Origin: Ophiodon elongatus
Taxonomy: Eukaryota > Chordata > Actinopteri > Perciformes > Hexagrammidae
Assembly (NCBI GenBank): GCA_016806645.1
Contig: JACSYO010002133.1
Span: forward strand, 507,501 to 571,500
Reading direction: 5' to 3'
DNA: 64,000 nucleotides
Under the pieces are notes generated by a model. That model searched no databases. It was not told the origin of the DNA and was given only the letters and a program-made list of their open reading frames with translations. Each line of letters opens with the position of its first letter. Position 1 is the first letter of the stretch. Shown one piece after another: positions 27,032 through 37,776 of the stretch. Made by a program: the position numbers and the translations under genes.

Positions 27032-27367
27032 CGTGAAAGCTGTGAACCGAGAACATGGTTTGAAAGCACCTTGATTGCATAGTCACTGGAGCAAGTTTCT
27101 GATTGAATGCATTTCTGTACATAGAACATTTTACAGAATATCTCTGGCATTCTCGTAAAAAATCCTGAATTTAAAAGGCAGTAATTGTAGTTACCCATGA
27201 ATTATGATAATGAAGAATATAAGATGTGTTTATTTAAAGTCAACTTGATGAAAGATTTTTGCATATAATTCAGAAACTTCTGTTATTGTTTACTCATGTT
27301 TTTTTGAGTCTATTCATTTTCATATATTGATTTTATTTTGAAAAACAGACAGTATGGAGCTATTTAC

Positions 27368-27510
27368 CTGTTTCCTTTTCCTTTCCCCTTTGAAAAGTTT
27401 GGTGTCTAGATAGAAACAACAAAAAGGTCACAATGTGTTTTCAATATGTGACATGATAGTTAAGTCGTGTAAAATGTATGATTACTTACCTGCAGGTGCT
27501 GTGTTCTCGT
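27368..27510 (-). other. myh6/7-like: Two 5' non-coding exons of the myosin gene
   Basis: Non-coding exon 2 is 27368-27405, with acceptor ctatctag and donor GTAAAT. Exon 1 runs from about 27510 to 27490, with donor CAG|GTAAGT. The third exon starts at 27039, eight bases before the ATG. Split 5' UTRs of this kind are typical of vertebrate sarcomeric myosin genes. Confidence 0.65.
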
Positions 27511-27534
27511 CCTAACTCCTCTTTCTGAACCCCT

Positions 27535-27541
27535 CTTTATA
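27535..27541 (-). promoter_or_regulatory. myh6/7-like: TATA box of the myosin gene
   Basis: The minus strand reads AATATAAAGAGGGG across here. TATAAAG at 27541-27535 lies about 25-30 bases upstream of the inferred exon 1 start. Farther upstream are a palindromic CCATTGGCCAATG (27671-27683, an NF-Y/NF1-like site) and a MEF2-like CTATTTTTAT (27718-27727, one mismatch to consensus). Both are plausible muscle promoter elements, by motif only. Confidence 0.6.
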
Positions 27542-28055
27542 TTCATCCAAGAGGCAGAGCTTTGGCACCTAGCCAACCTATGAGGGAAGAGCAAGAAAAC
27601 AAAGGACGCTAATCAAAAAAAGTAAGATCTGTATTTGGAGATAAAGGTGTGGACAATAGCACTCATGTAACCATTGGCCAATGAATGGAAATGTATAAGC
27701 TGGTCTTAAATTAGCATCTATTTTTATTGTGTCCTTCAAGGGACTGAAACTTTTTAAATTATAGAAGATATAAAGATAATTCAGCTGATGCATGAAATTT
27801 ATGTCATTTTTATTATAATAAACCGTGTTTCTTACACATTTTACATATCGTCAGAAATGTGGATCTATCTCTTTTTGTTGCTCAAGGGAAAACATTTTTT
27901 GTGGTAATATTAATTACATAGAAATGTGAGCTTCCTTACACATTTTAAACATGTTCCTATATACATTTTATTGAAACTAAAGACAACATCACAGCATGTT
28001 GTTCTGTCATTTCTGTAATAAACTCTGGGTGTCTACATTCTATAGTATTGTCTGT

Positions 28056-28118
28056 CTTCTATTATCCTGGAGGACAAAGATAAACTTGTGAAATTTTGAC
28101 TTGGATTCCTTCTCCTGG
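28056..28118. repeat. Duplicated ~63-bp motif, copy A
   Basis: This copy matches 29885-29947 closely. The shared blocks are cttctatt, gaggacaaagataa, tgtgaaatt and ggattcctt. The motif contains a GATA-type core (AGATAA) and a TEAD/MCAT-like GGAAT on the other strand. It lies about 550 bp upstream of the myosin start. Confidence 0.6.
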
Positions 28119-29884
28119 TCTTTGCCTCCCAGTGGACCTCCGCTGACCCTCCTCCATCTAAAATAAAAAATCATGTATGGCAGCTGCCTGCTTTCAGAGG
28201 CCACACTGTAAATAAATACAAATGGGTCATACAGAACACTTATCACATCCCTCATGTACACATTATAAATGACAACGGGCTAATGCTTGTAATAACTCTC
28301 GCGTTAACAGAGGAGATCCTTAAATCATGTGTTTATTGAGTGGACAACCTGAAGACCTCTTCAAGAAGCACACAAGCCCTTTTGACTTTCACAACTTCAC
28401 ACTTTCAACTTCAGACCTTATAGGCCCTGACAGTTGGTTGTCTACACCCAGCATACCATTCCTCAGCACATCAAAGGCAACGCCGAGGGTGTCATTCCCA
28501 GCTGTCTTGTGTCCTTCTGCTGTCAACACATATGATGAAGCTTCATGAGCCTTCTTACATGTAGAAGGGGCCCTGGTCTGTTTTTCAAGTTGTTAACAGA
28601 CATGTCATGGGTCATAGTTGTATTGTCTTGTCTGTGTGTGTCTGTGTGTTGTTTTGTGGGTGCACTGTCTTTCTTCGATTAGAGGTCAATATTCTTTTCA
28701 TGATTAATTAAGGATTTGGTGAGAGTGACACCACCAATTTTATAGGCTGACGTGATTATCCAACACATTCTGACGCCAATGCGTCAAATACCTCAGCTTG
28801 GTCATTGCTCCTGAGCACAAATTCTGCATATGAATGCCGAATCTGCAACAGTTTTGGTTCCAGTCCGAGTAGTATTGACAAATCACATTTGCTGCATGCT
28901 TTGGTTGAATGCAGGTAAACAGTCTGTGTGCATTGCTTTTCAATCTAGGAAACGTCTGTCTGATTTAGTTATTTGTTAATTAATGACTAATTAAATTAAT
29001 CATTAATTGATCAAAATCAACTTGTAAACTGGCTACTTGGGAAACAACCTGGTCGTAGACATAGCGTCTCCCATCTCAGGTTGCTAATCGGACTGTTAAC
29101 AATTAACCAGCGCAAGGAAGAGTAAGTCTTGGCCCGGAAACTGGCTTCTGGCTTCATCTTTATCATACAGACACGAGTACAACACAAATTGCTGAATGAT
29201 TTTCTTTGATTTACAGACTCCCAAGTACTAGGCCTACTGAAAGTCACTCAAAAGGTTTCCAATTCATTGTCTTGAAAACAAACCAGAGTGTATTGAAAGG
29301 TGTTTATGGCACATTGTTTCCTGGATTTTGTCCTGGAGCTCAGAGAACCATATGATACTCACAAACCACTACAAATGTCTTTGGCACACTGAGAGAGATC
29401 GCAAGTGCACAGTGACATATATTATGAAACTTGGACTCACACTTTCTGCCTCTGTCTCACGCTCACACGCCCCCGAGCATACCAAATATGAAACTGCTAT
29501 TATAAAACAGCACTGCTTCACATCCTACACTGAGACATCAGTTTCTCTTTTGGTAGTGGGCAGTTCTGTGTATTATAAAACTGTTTAACCAAAAGAAAGG
29601 AGGTTTTCCTTCCTGTGTGCTTGCACCATGAACAAATCAATTGCAAAATTAATGAATAAAAAAAATAACCTCTGAATCAGTGAAATGGCATTTTCTTATT
29701 TTTTTCTGATGTGTTTTTTGTTGTCTTTTTTTGTGCTGTTGAAAGGATATGACAACGAAAGTCTAGTGTGAAAATCATGACCGCAGCTGTTGTTCAACAA
29801 GCAGATTACCCCTCTCTATATCGGCACTAACTGCTACTTCACAGTGTAACTCCACACTCCTTCTTTTTGGCCTGGCACTCTTTC

Positions 29885-29947
29885 CTTCTATTTACCCTTG
29901 AGGACAAAGATAACCCTGTGAAATTGTTTTGGGATTCCTTTTCCTGA
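29885..29947. repeat. Duplicated ~63-bp motif, copy B
   Basis: Second copy of the motif at 28056-28118, in the same orientation and about 1.8 kb farther from the myosin gene. It shares the cttctatt, gaggacaaagataa, tgtgaaatt and ggattcctt blocks, with a one-base indel and several substitutions between them. Confidence 0.6.
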
Positions 29948-30959
29948 GCTCAAGTGAAAGCACTTTGTTTGTCCCTCTCAGCAGTGACTTCACCATTCTG
30001 TCCGTGTGTGTGTGTGTTTGCAATAAAATTCAGGGAAAGAAAGTTTAATTTTCTTTTCAAACCGTTACAATACTGAAGCCAAGCTAAAACAGTATTTGTG
30101 CGTTAAGGACAAAATGAAACAAACTTATCCCTGTCAACAGATCTAAAGTCAGCTGTCTGGAGGCATAGCTGCTGTTACATTCGGTTTTGTTCTTGAACCG
30201 AGACCTAAACTTAATCTACTACCATCTTTTGACAATGCAACCAACATCATGTGCCCCGAGAACAAATTCAATTATCTTTAAGTTAATTTAATGTCCAGCA
30301 ATTAAGGAGCAGAAAGGGGACTTTTGCCTCATGGTGTATAAGATTAACTTGTAAAGTGTGGAACTTGATTGAATTCTCGAATGGCTACAATCAACACAAG
30401 CATCAACCCAGCTATTTCTGCACCATGCGACGTGTAAAGGTGTCTACAAGGTGAAAATATGTCTCAAGCATAATCGGAGATGACATCTACTCCTCCAAGA
30501 CCTCTGCACTGGATAACGAGACCCTTTCAACACTTGAGGCCCCACACCTCAGGCCCTGACCCTGAGGCCTTCTAATTAGCCTTCACATAGCTCTCCCTGT
30601 CTGCGGTCCCATTCTCAGCTGCTGTAGGAAGAGTTGGTCTCTCACATCGTCTCCATCTGCAGTCATTCTAGGTGTCGGTCGCCAGATATGTCTGTCTTCC
30701 GCATGTGAGCAAAACAAAAGGAGGCAAAAAACACACCTTGGATTAATTTTTTTGACAATCTGAAGAGTGATCAATGTTGACAATGGACTGCATTGGTTGT
30801 CTCTGGAAGAGCCCTTAACTGCTCCTCTATGTCCCCCACAGGTTCCTTAAAAAGATGGAAAAAGAGAGAGGTGGATGGAGAGACCAGTAAAGTTGATGGG
30901 AACAGAACAGGTAAGATGGAATGGGTGTTTGGCAAGTATGATGTGTCCCCGGTTCACCA

Positions 30960-31330
30960 TCGTAGTTTAGCAACTGAACATGCTAACATTTGCTAATTAG
31001 CGCAACACAAAGTACAGCTGAGGTTAATGGGAATGCCGTTTTGGTCATGAACAGAAGTATTCAAATTAACATTTTGATGAAGATGAAGATGAAAAAAGTC
31101 AGGTGCATGTTATTACAATGCAATATATCACATTTCATGGTCGATCCATCAAACAGTTGTGGGGACAATTAACTCAAAACTACTCATGTTAACCTCATGG
31201 AGGCGCTCAAGGAAAAGTCAGAGAATCAGCAAATTCCACAAGACTTGCAAATCACGACCATGTTCATGGCAATGCATCCAATAGTTGTTGAGATTTCACT
31301 CTGGCATTATAGCAGGGCTACAGAAATAGC
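30960..31330 (+). repeat. Teleost interspersed repeat ('atccaatagttgttgag' type)
   Basis: The blocks gttaatgggaatgccgtttt, ggtcatgaacagaagtattc, cctcatggaggcgctcaagg and catccaatagttgttgagat are characteristic of a repeat scattered through many fish genomes. The copy is degenerate, and its open frames are not genes. Confidence 0.6.
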
Positions 31331-31934
31331 CACATTGTCAAGATGGTGGTTTTTTTACAGTTCAATTTTACTTGCTCATGTAGTAGGTATATGAATGTAT
31401 TCATTCAAATCGTGAAAAAAGATATTTCAAGCTGGCTTCTGAATTATAACAAACAGTTGTGATGTGAATAAACAAGGTGCTGAGCTCAGCGCTACAGGTC
31501 TTGAATTTATTGCTTGAGCAAGTAAAGGTCAGGAGAGCTGTCGAGTGCTTCAGGGAAAGTGTGCAGTCGCTCTACAAGGCGATAATGTGGTCCTGTATGA
31601 CTGGAGAAAGTATGACGACCTACACACCGTCCCGGCCTGCACTTTAGCTCTCACAGCTCCACACCTCGTGTTGAGAGTGACGCTCCATAACCTTGAGGGC
31701 ATTGTTTTGCTACCAGGGTGGAACATACCAATCTGTGTTGAGATTCTCATTCTCAGCTGTCTTACAGAGCGTCGCAACGTCTCTCCTGCACTGACACAGA
31801 CAGACAGCTCGCTGACAGACATTTCTGTCAGGTGTCTGGAATCTGAAAATGCAAGGTTTATAGAAGGAAGAATAGATCTTCTGCTAAGTAAATTATCAAA
31901 GGGTGTAAAACACTTTCTGTACTAAGAATATGAC

Positions 31935-32291
31935 CAGAATGCAGTGCAAATATTTGATTCAAATGGGGTACCAGTAAGCCAAATACTCCATTACAAGTAA
32001 AAGTATTGCATTGATAATGTCATTTAAGAATACGTAAGTAATATTACTGGCAAATATGTACTTAAAATATCAAAGTAAAAGTACTCAAAATTCAGTAAAA
32101 TTGCGATATACTATTGGATTTCATATTATTGTAACATTGTCACTAAATAGCATTTAGTTGGTTAAGGTGGAGCAAATTTGATTGTTTTATATACTGATGT
32201 CTAGTTAAATATATAAACACTTCATATCACATATATATATGTGTGTGTAAATATACTATACATAAATATATTTGATCAGAGTGAGGATGTG

Positions 32292-32320
<29 letters not shown>
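31935..32320 (-). repeat. Teleost interspersed repeat ('acttttacttttgatac' type) followed by AT/GT/CA tracts
   Basis: The blocks actccattacaagtaaaagt and gtacttaaaatatcaaagta match, in reverse orientation, a common fish repeat. A second copy in the opposite orientation is at 57280-57400. A perfect CA tract at 32294-32319 follows it. Confidence 0.6.
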
Positions 32321-32324
<4 letters not shown>

Positions 32325-32639
32325 TAAGTACTATAACAATAAAGAGTTGAGATGAGCAATAAGACGTTAAATGTTTTATGTGGAGTTGGATCATTGGTTG
32401 TTATTGTGCTCTGTCTAATTGTCTGTCTCCATCTTGTGGCTCTAAAGGTACAGTCCTTGTGACCACGCTGTTGAAAATGTCAATCTCACCGGCTGCATTG
32501 CCGTCATCAAAATAACTTTACACACAATGAGCTCCTTGCCTTCCTTTAATTTGTTTTCTATATTAAAGTTTTTTAAATGTTACTGAAATGATTTCTCCTA
32601 TTTAATCGATACCAGTTTCTTACACTCATTAGGACCTCT

Positions 32640-33060
32640 CTAGTTGGGTGTATGTTTTGCCTGACTCTGTCATGTCTCCACCCCCTGCTCTCTTGCTCCA
32701 TCATGTATTCTCCTCTCAATCCTCAGACCTGCCATCCTCCAGCCATCCACTAGATGACCTCAGACCTTCTAGTCAGTCTGGTCACCTGACATCCCTCCCA
32801 CACCTGTTTTTAACTTCTCTTAGCCTTGCAGTATTTAACCCATCAGGTTCCCTGACAGTTTGTCAGCCTTGCCATGGGCTTCTTGCGTTTACTTTCCAGC
32901 GTCTGTGATCTGATGTACCTGAAACCTGACCTTTGAATTTGTTCACCTGTTTGGACAGCCTTCCCAGGACCCTGGCCTGCATCATGATTCCTATACCTGC
33001 CTGTGGGCCTATACAACCCTTCACTTTGGCCATAAATTACTGATTTATTATTTAATCTGT
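32640..33060 (+). mobile_element. Retroelement-tail-like repeat, intergenic
   Basis: The segment ccacacctgtttttaacttc, ttgcagtatttaacccatca, ggttccctgacagtttgtca and cctgcctgtgggcc resembles the 3' portion of dispersed fish retroelements. It may belong to the same broad class as the copy at 21614-21930. No transposase or full open frame accompanies it. Confidence 0.45.
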
Positions 33061-33503
33061 CTACCTGTCATAGTATAGCATGTAAAAAAACTAAATCATG
33101 AGAAAGTCATAGGACAGTTTGTCAACAAGAGTCATGGTATAGTATGTCTAAAAAGTCCCAGAGAGCATTGATTTAAGAAACGACCAATCGGAGAGCTTCA
33201 AAGTATAAATGAAAGATTGCTGTCACACTCTACAATTAACTCTGCTCCCAGTAAACTCAATACTATGTTATTGTTATGACATTTTACAACTCTTTTATGG
33301 AGTACTATACAATGCTATTGTTATGACTTTTTATGATGTACTATACTATTACTTTTCTGGCATACAGAGCTATTTTTATGACTGTTGGCTCATGTGTGAA
33401 TGCCTAGCGGCAGCATTTTTGGACGATTTGTAAACAGCCTCAGGCAGATATTAAGGAAGGCACGGTAGACCAAACGTGATGAGAGAGACGCATGTATTAG
33501 AAT

Positions 33504-33725
33504 CTACATTTCACTTCTAGACACAACAGACCCAAGTTTGGCTTTGTTTCTTCGGTGAAGGAAACGTGATAGAATCAACGTCCTAATGCGAGTATCGAAC
33601 CTCATGGATTGATCAAAAATCACACCACGATTACGCAACATGTAGTCTATCCCATGATGCTTTGGGTCAAGTCTCTCGAATAGCTGACTGGGCATGTGTG
33701 TGTAATAGAGAGAATAGAATAACAT
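33504..33725 (-). mobile_element. Non-LTR retrotransposon reverse-transcriptase fragment
   Basis: A 73-codon minus-strand open frame contains LRNRGVIFDQSMRFD followed by FLHRRNKAKL. This resembles the 'RNLGVIFD...F..H...FFHLRNIAKLR' region common to LINE reverse transcriptases of the L2/CR1/Rex group. It is short and isolated, so it is a dead fragment. The flanks do not show clear element ends. Confidence 0.65.
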
Positions 33726-34121
33726 GACATTCGCCCCATGTTGTTATTCCATTATTACGTAGATCTGTGCTGTTTGGGCAGCAACCCAAATAATGATAAT
33801 AATGATGAATAATATCTAGATTATCCTTTGCCCACATGGATTGTGTTTAGGCGTGCGCCCAGGACGTACTGTTTTTACACATCCTGTTTGTCGTCTGTAA
33901 TGTTTGATATAATGTTCATTTATTTCCCCCTCATCACCAAAGCCTAGCAAACAAAAGTCTAGTTGACTATTATGTTATGTGTATTTATGGTGATATATGA
34001 TCAAACTGTATTTGAAAACCAACATGAAGTGCCTTAGTATGGAGTCAGTCCATAAATCCTGTGAAAGTTTGAATGGTGTTTGTCTCTTACACTTTTTTTT
34101 ATCTTATCTTATACATTGTAG

Positions 34122-34702
34122 CAGACTCTTGGCCTTTGATAAAGAAACTTGAGGTCAAGTCATTTTGCCAGCAGACATCAGGCTCTTTATTGTTTAAGCA
34201 TTAGTTCTTTAAGAAATACCTCGACTTCCTCCTACAGTTGTCTCCTGAGGTCTTCAAGTGTAGACCTACTTCCCTCTGGCCAGCTGAGAAACCAAAGAGT
34301 GAGTTACCGCCAGCCGTCTGGCAAGCTCACCTTTTTGTTAAGGAAGATAATAATCCTTGTTAAATATGATGTATTCAATGTAAGACGATGGCTAGACCTG
34401 TCTGACCATTCTCAGTATGAAGCTTTGCTTTCTGTCAGGGGGAAATCATTGAGGCCTTCATCAGTTTCAGTCCTGATTCACTCCTTTGATCTCGAGAGTG
34501 CAACACATGTTCTCAAAGTTTGTCTAAAAATAAAACGCAATTTGCTTTCATGTTTTCGAAACTGTCATTCAGACGGGGATAAAGCTGGAACCTGCGTAGC
34601 ACTTTTCAGTCTTTTGGGGTTCTTTGTTGGTGGTACTCACTTTGGACCCGACGATCTGCTCCACGTTGGACATTGAGGAAGGTGAACATCGCCTCAATTT
34701 TA
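34122..34702 (-). pseudogene. Relic of a second sarcomeric myosin heavy chain gene
   Basis: Four pieces match exons of the intact myosin gene in the same orientation. 34122-34145 matches the edge of exon 18916-19112 (cctttgataaagaa against ccttcgataaagaa). 34198-34331 matches exon 19195-19313 with its intron flanks (acttcctcctacagttgtct, cttccctctggccagctg). 34400-34530 matches exon 19486-19612 (agtatgaagctttgctttct). 34634-34672 matches the 3' edge of exon 19963-20352 (gctccacgttggacat). Then 34673-34702 matches motor exon 26588-26731 (gaggaaggtgaacatcgcc, ctcaattttat), so the middle of the gene is deleted. Internal deletions break the frame. Intronic similarity shows this was a genomic duplicate, not a retrocopy. 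Confidence 0.8.
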
Positions 34703-34924
34703 TTTGAGGATGGCCGATGGATTAGTGCTGCCATTGAAATGTAGCTTTAGGTCACGTTCATTGTTGGTGTCATCTTACCTGTTTTCACCCTTTTGGCAAG
34801 ATGGTTTATTTTTTATATTTGTTGCAAATTATTCAGAAGAAATGCCATTTAGAAATTTTCCAACACCTTTTAAAATATATTTACAGTCAAATGAAGATGT
34901 CATAAGGAATATACACCTCCATTT

Positions 34925-34931
34925 AAAAAAA

Positions 34932-34976
<45 letters not shown>
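34925..34976. repeat. Poly(A) run followed by (AT)n
   Basis: About 25 consecutive A residues (34925-34949) run directly into about 13 AT units. This could be the tail of an old retroelement insertion or a simple repeat grown from one. Confidence 0.8.
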
Positions 34977-34979
<3 letters not shown>

Positions 34980-37776
34980 ATATCAACAGACGGACCTTGC
35001 CCTCTCATTGTCCTGTGGCAGGTGCTTTGTATTTGCAAAGGTCTGTGGACATAAACACTTAAAGGCCACACCCGGAGGAGCAGCTAACCTTTAAAAGGTA
35101 GTGTACAAAATGGTGCCGACCAAGAGTATGAAAAATATGGTTATTGTCATACATAAAACATTTATACTAGTTCATCAATAGCAATAAGCAAATATGATAT
35201 CCCATTAGCTACGCTAACTCACTTATATGACACAGTTTGCGGACAAATTGAGGACAAGAGTGTATGAAACCTGAAATGATCAGAAATAAAAAGCACAAAG
35301 CTGTAAAAAGTAAGATTACATTAGTTATGATAAAACCCTCTTACTCTTCCAGTGTCACCTCCTTTCAGGGTTAAGACAGCGGTTAGGTTTTACCTTCCAA
35401 GGAAAGTGATGAGTTAGAAGGTGCCAACTATGTTAATAGTAAGATGAGTTTTCATTTCAGGCCACTTGAGAACCTCTTCTATGTCACAAGTTCAGCCATG
35501 GCCTTCTGGTCACTGAGGGATATTTATTCATCCCTAAAGAACATTATGTGCTATGACCTCAAGGTTAAAATGGTACTTTTTTCCCCACTGGTATGTTAAA
35601 TACAGACATCCATCTTAGAAACTACGAAAAAACATTCCAAAAGGATATATGGTTTTGTATATCATCAATGTCCACATTATCAGCTCACAATTCATTAAAA
35701 AAAAAAAGAAATGTCCATATCTTGTTTGTTTAACCAGTTTTATTTTACATTAAATCAGGCTATATAGTTAACTGCATCATACTCGTCATTGAACAGCTTA
35801 TCAGTGTTGTCAGACATAATACTACTCGAGCCAAGTTAATCGTAGTGATAATAACTATCAGTGTATAACTGTTAGGACTTGTTGAGTGACATACAGAGTG
35901 AAAAAACTACCAAAGGCTGACGGAGGAAGAAGCCGTCAGCAAAAGTGAGTGTCCTACATCCTCAACGTCAAGAGTCCAAATTAAACACCGCCCGCCTCCT
36001 CTTAATATCACGCACCCATGACAACTCGAGTAAACAAAGTACCCGAGCACACTGACATACACTGGGATTCTTCTTCAAGCACTGAAACCACCATGCTTTG
36101 GTAATTCTCCATCTTGATTTAACCGTATGCAACAAGGCTCAAAATAAAGAAGCCACGAAGCAAAAATCCATCCTTGGTGCGCGGTTGAGGATTCGGGGGT
36201 TAATTTGGAGCTCCGAGGGCCCTCTTCAGCTCCCATTCAAACCTCCATGGAGCGTAATCACCGGGCCCTTTCTCCAGCATCAATAAACATTCAGGCAAAA
36301 TACCAGACAACCTCTTTCAAAACTTCCACTTTTAAGTGCTGACAAATATGTATGTATATGTGCCTGTGTATACAAGTCGCCCTGTAAAGTTCTACTGTAG
36401 TTTGTTCGTACCTGTCTATTCTCTTACAACGGAGACTGGTCATCTAGAGAGGTATTATAATAGTAACTATAAGCTTCTGAGGAAATACTGAAAAAAAACA
36501 AGCCCTTCAGACATGCAGAGAGGAATGTTGAGACAGTTTACAGCTTCACTGTTGGATCAGTCAGATTCGTCTCAATCCAGTTTCACAATATTTAGCGCAA
36601 TACTTTAAAATGCTAGGCCTCTGGATAATTTATCGATTATGCTTAATAACAACATAAATAAGACATAAATATTGCTGGCTCCAGGCCAGATTCATTTACT
36701 GGATTTCCAGTTTGAACGTGGACGCCTTTCTATTTGAAGGCCTTTTTTTGTTTTGTTTTTAGCTTCTGATCCCAAGATTGATATTCGTTGATTCACGCTC
36801 CTAAAACTGTCCCTTAAATTTAAAGATTTGGATCAAATTAACCACCGTCATCTTTCATAAGAAAGTTTCAAAGAGCTCTGCACCGCTTCTCCACTGCATT
36901 AGCGTACTGCATTAGCGTACTGCATTAGCGTACTGCATTAGCGTACTGCACTGCACAGTTTCCAGCCACAGGGTCTGCTTTAACAAAACTCAGATGCCCC
37001 CAGAAGTTAAAGAAACCAACGCTAGAGTATTTACAAGGCACCCGCACTCCATCGAGTCTCACAACTAGTGTTCGAGAACTGACGCCCATCCCTGTTAGGA
37101 ATGCCACATGAGACTTTTACCATGAGTGTCACAGAAAAGTACACCAAGCTAACATTGCTTTGATTTTTGCACACTTCCGAGCACTTCTAGTGTTGTCGTA
37201 CACAGCAAACACGACAAGAAAAACTCTCTATGCAGGTTAAGACGAATGCTTGGAATAATTTGCGACTACTCTCAGAGCCACGTCTGGTCTGGAGAGTTAG
37301 TTGTAAGCGGCTAACATCTCTACGACAGACGCACGAGGGGGAGGGGGGGGGGGACAGCGTGCAGCAGTATGCTGGAGTGTCACATGATTTGTGTGTGTGT
37401 GTGGGGGGGGGAAATCACCTGCCGTCTGGTCAGGAGGAGATGACGATGAAGACTTCCCGACATGAATCTGTGAGCATTGCGTGTCAGATCTACAAACATC
37501 TCAATGGCAGGAAACAAGAGAATGGTGACGAGAAACGGTAGCTCGACCCAACCGCCTGCGTTTGGAATGACTAGAAGATGATACGTTAAGAAGCTCAGGC
37601 TGTCTGATCACGTTCATCGCGTCCTTCATCGCCTGTCCACAGTCATCGGTGCATCCCTTTTCTCTATATCGCTCGGCCTCTCTCCTCCTCTGCATGAACA
37701 ACATGATGGATGTGAATGTTCTGGCTGCAAAGTGGGTGACTTGAGCGGAGTCCATCTCACTCTTTTCGGGGGTCTT
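34980..37776 (-). other. Probable long 3' UTR of the SLC22 gene and intergenic DNA
   Basis: No supported coding exon. On the minus strand the first clear AATAAA after the SLC22 stop is at 35743-35738, which would give a UTR of about 2 kb. It carries a 13-bp minisatellite (36893-36949) and G-runs near 37338-37352 and 37404-37411. The poly(A) choice is a guess. Confidence 0.4.
36893..36949 (+). repeat. 13-bp minisatellite, about 4.4 copies
   Basis: Four perfect head-to-tail copies of ACTGCATTAGCGT (36893-36944) are followed by a partial copy. The lack of divergence between units suggests recent expansion. Confidence 0.9.

Larger units (their letters stand above)
27542..30955. other. Intergenic DNA upstream of the myosin promoter
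   Basis: AT-rich DNA without supported exons. It contains the candidate promoter elements, the duplicated ~63-bp motif (28056-28118 and 29885-29947) and a fragment of the CGATTAAT-type repeat near 28960-29020. A minus-strand open frame at 30583-30783 has no homologue I recognise. Confidence 0.5.

Noticed and set aside
30583..30783. 66-codon minus-strand frame (GDDVRDQLFLQQLRMGPQ)
   Set aside because: The composition looks somewhat protein-like, but there is no convincing splice acceptor, no downstream poly(A) context and no family I recognise.
34149..34676. 175-codon plus-strand open frame as a gene
   Set aside because: It is antisense to the decayed myosin exons and is open only because of their base composition.
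34734..34770. A further relic exon matching coding exon 22291-22546
   Set aside because: Similarity is weak and the position would be out of order relative to the motor-exon fragment, so I left it out of the relic.
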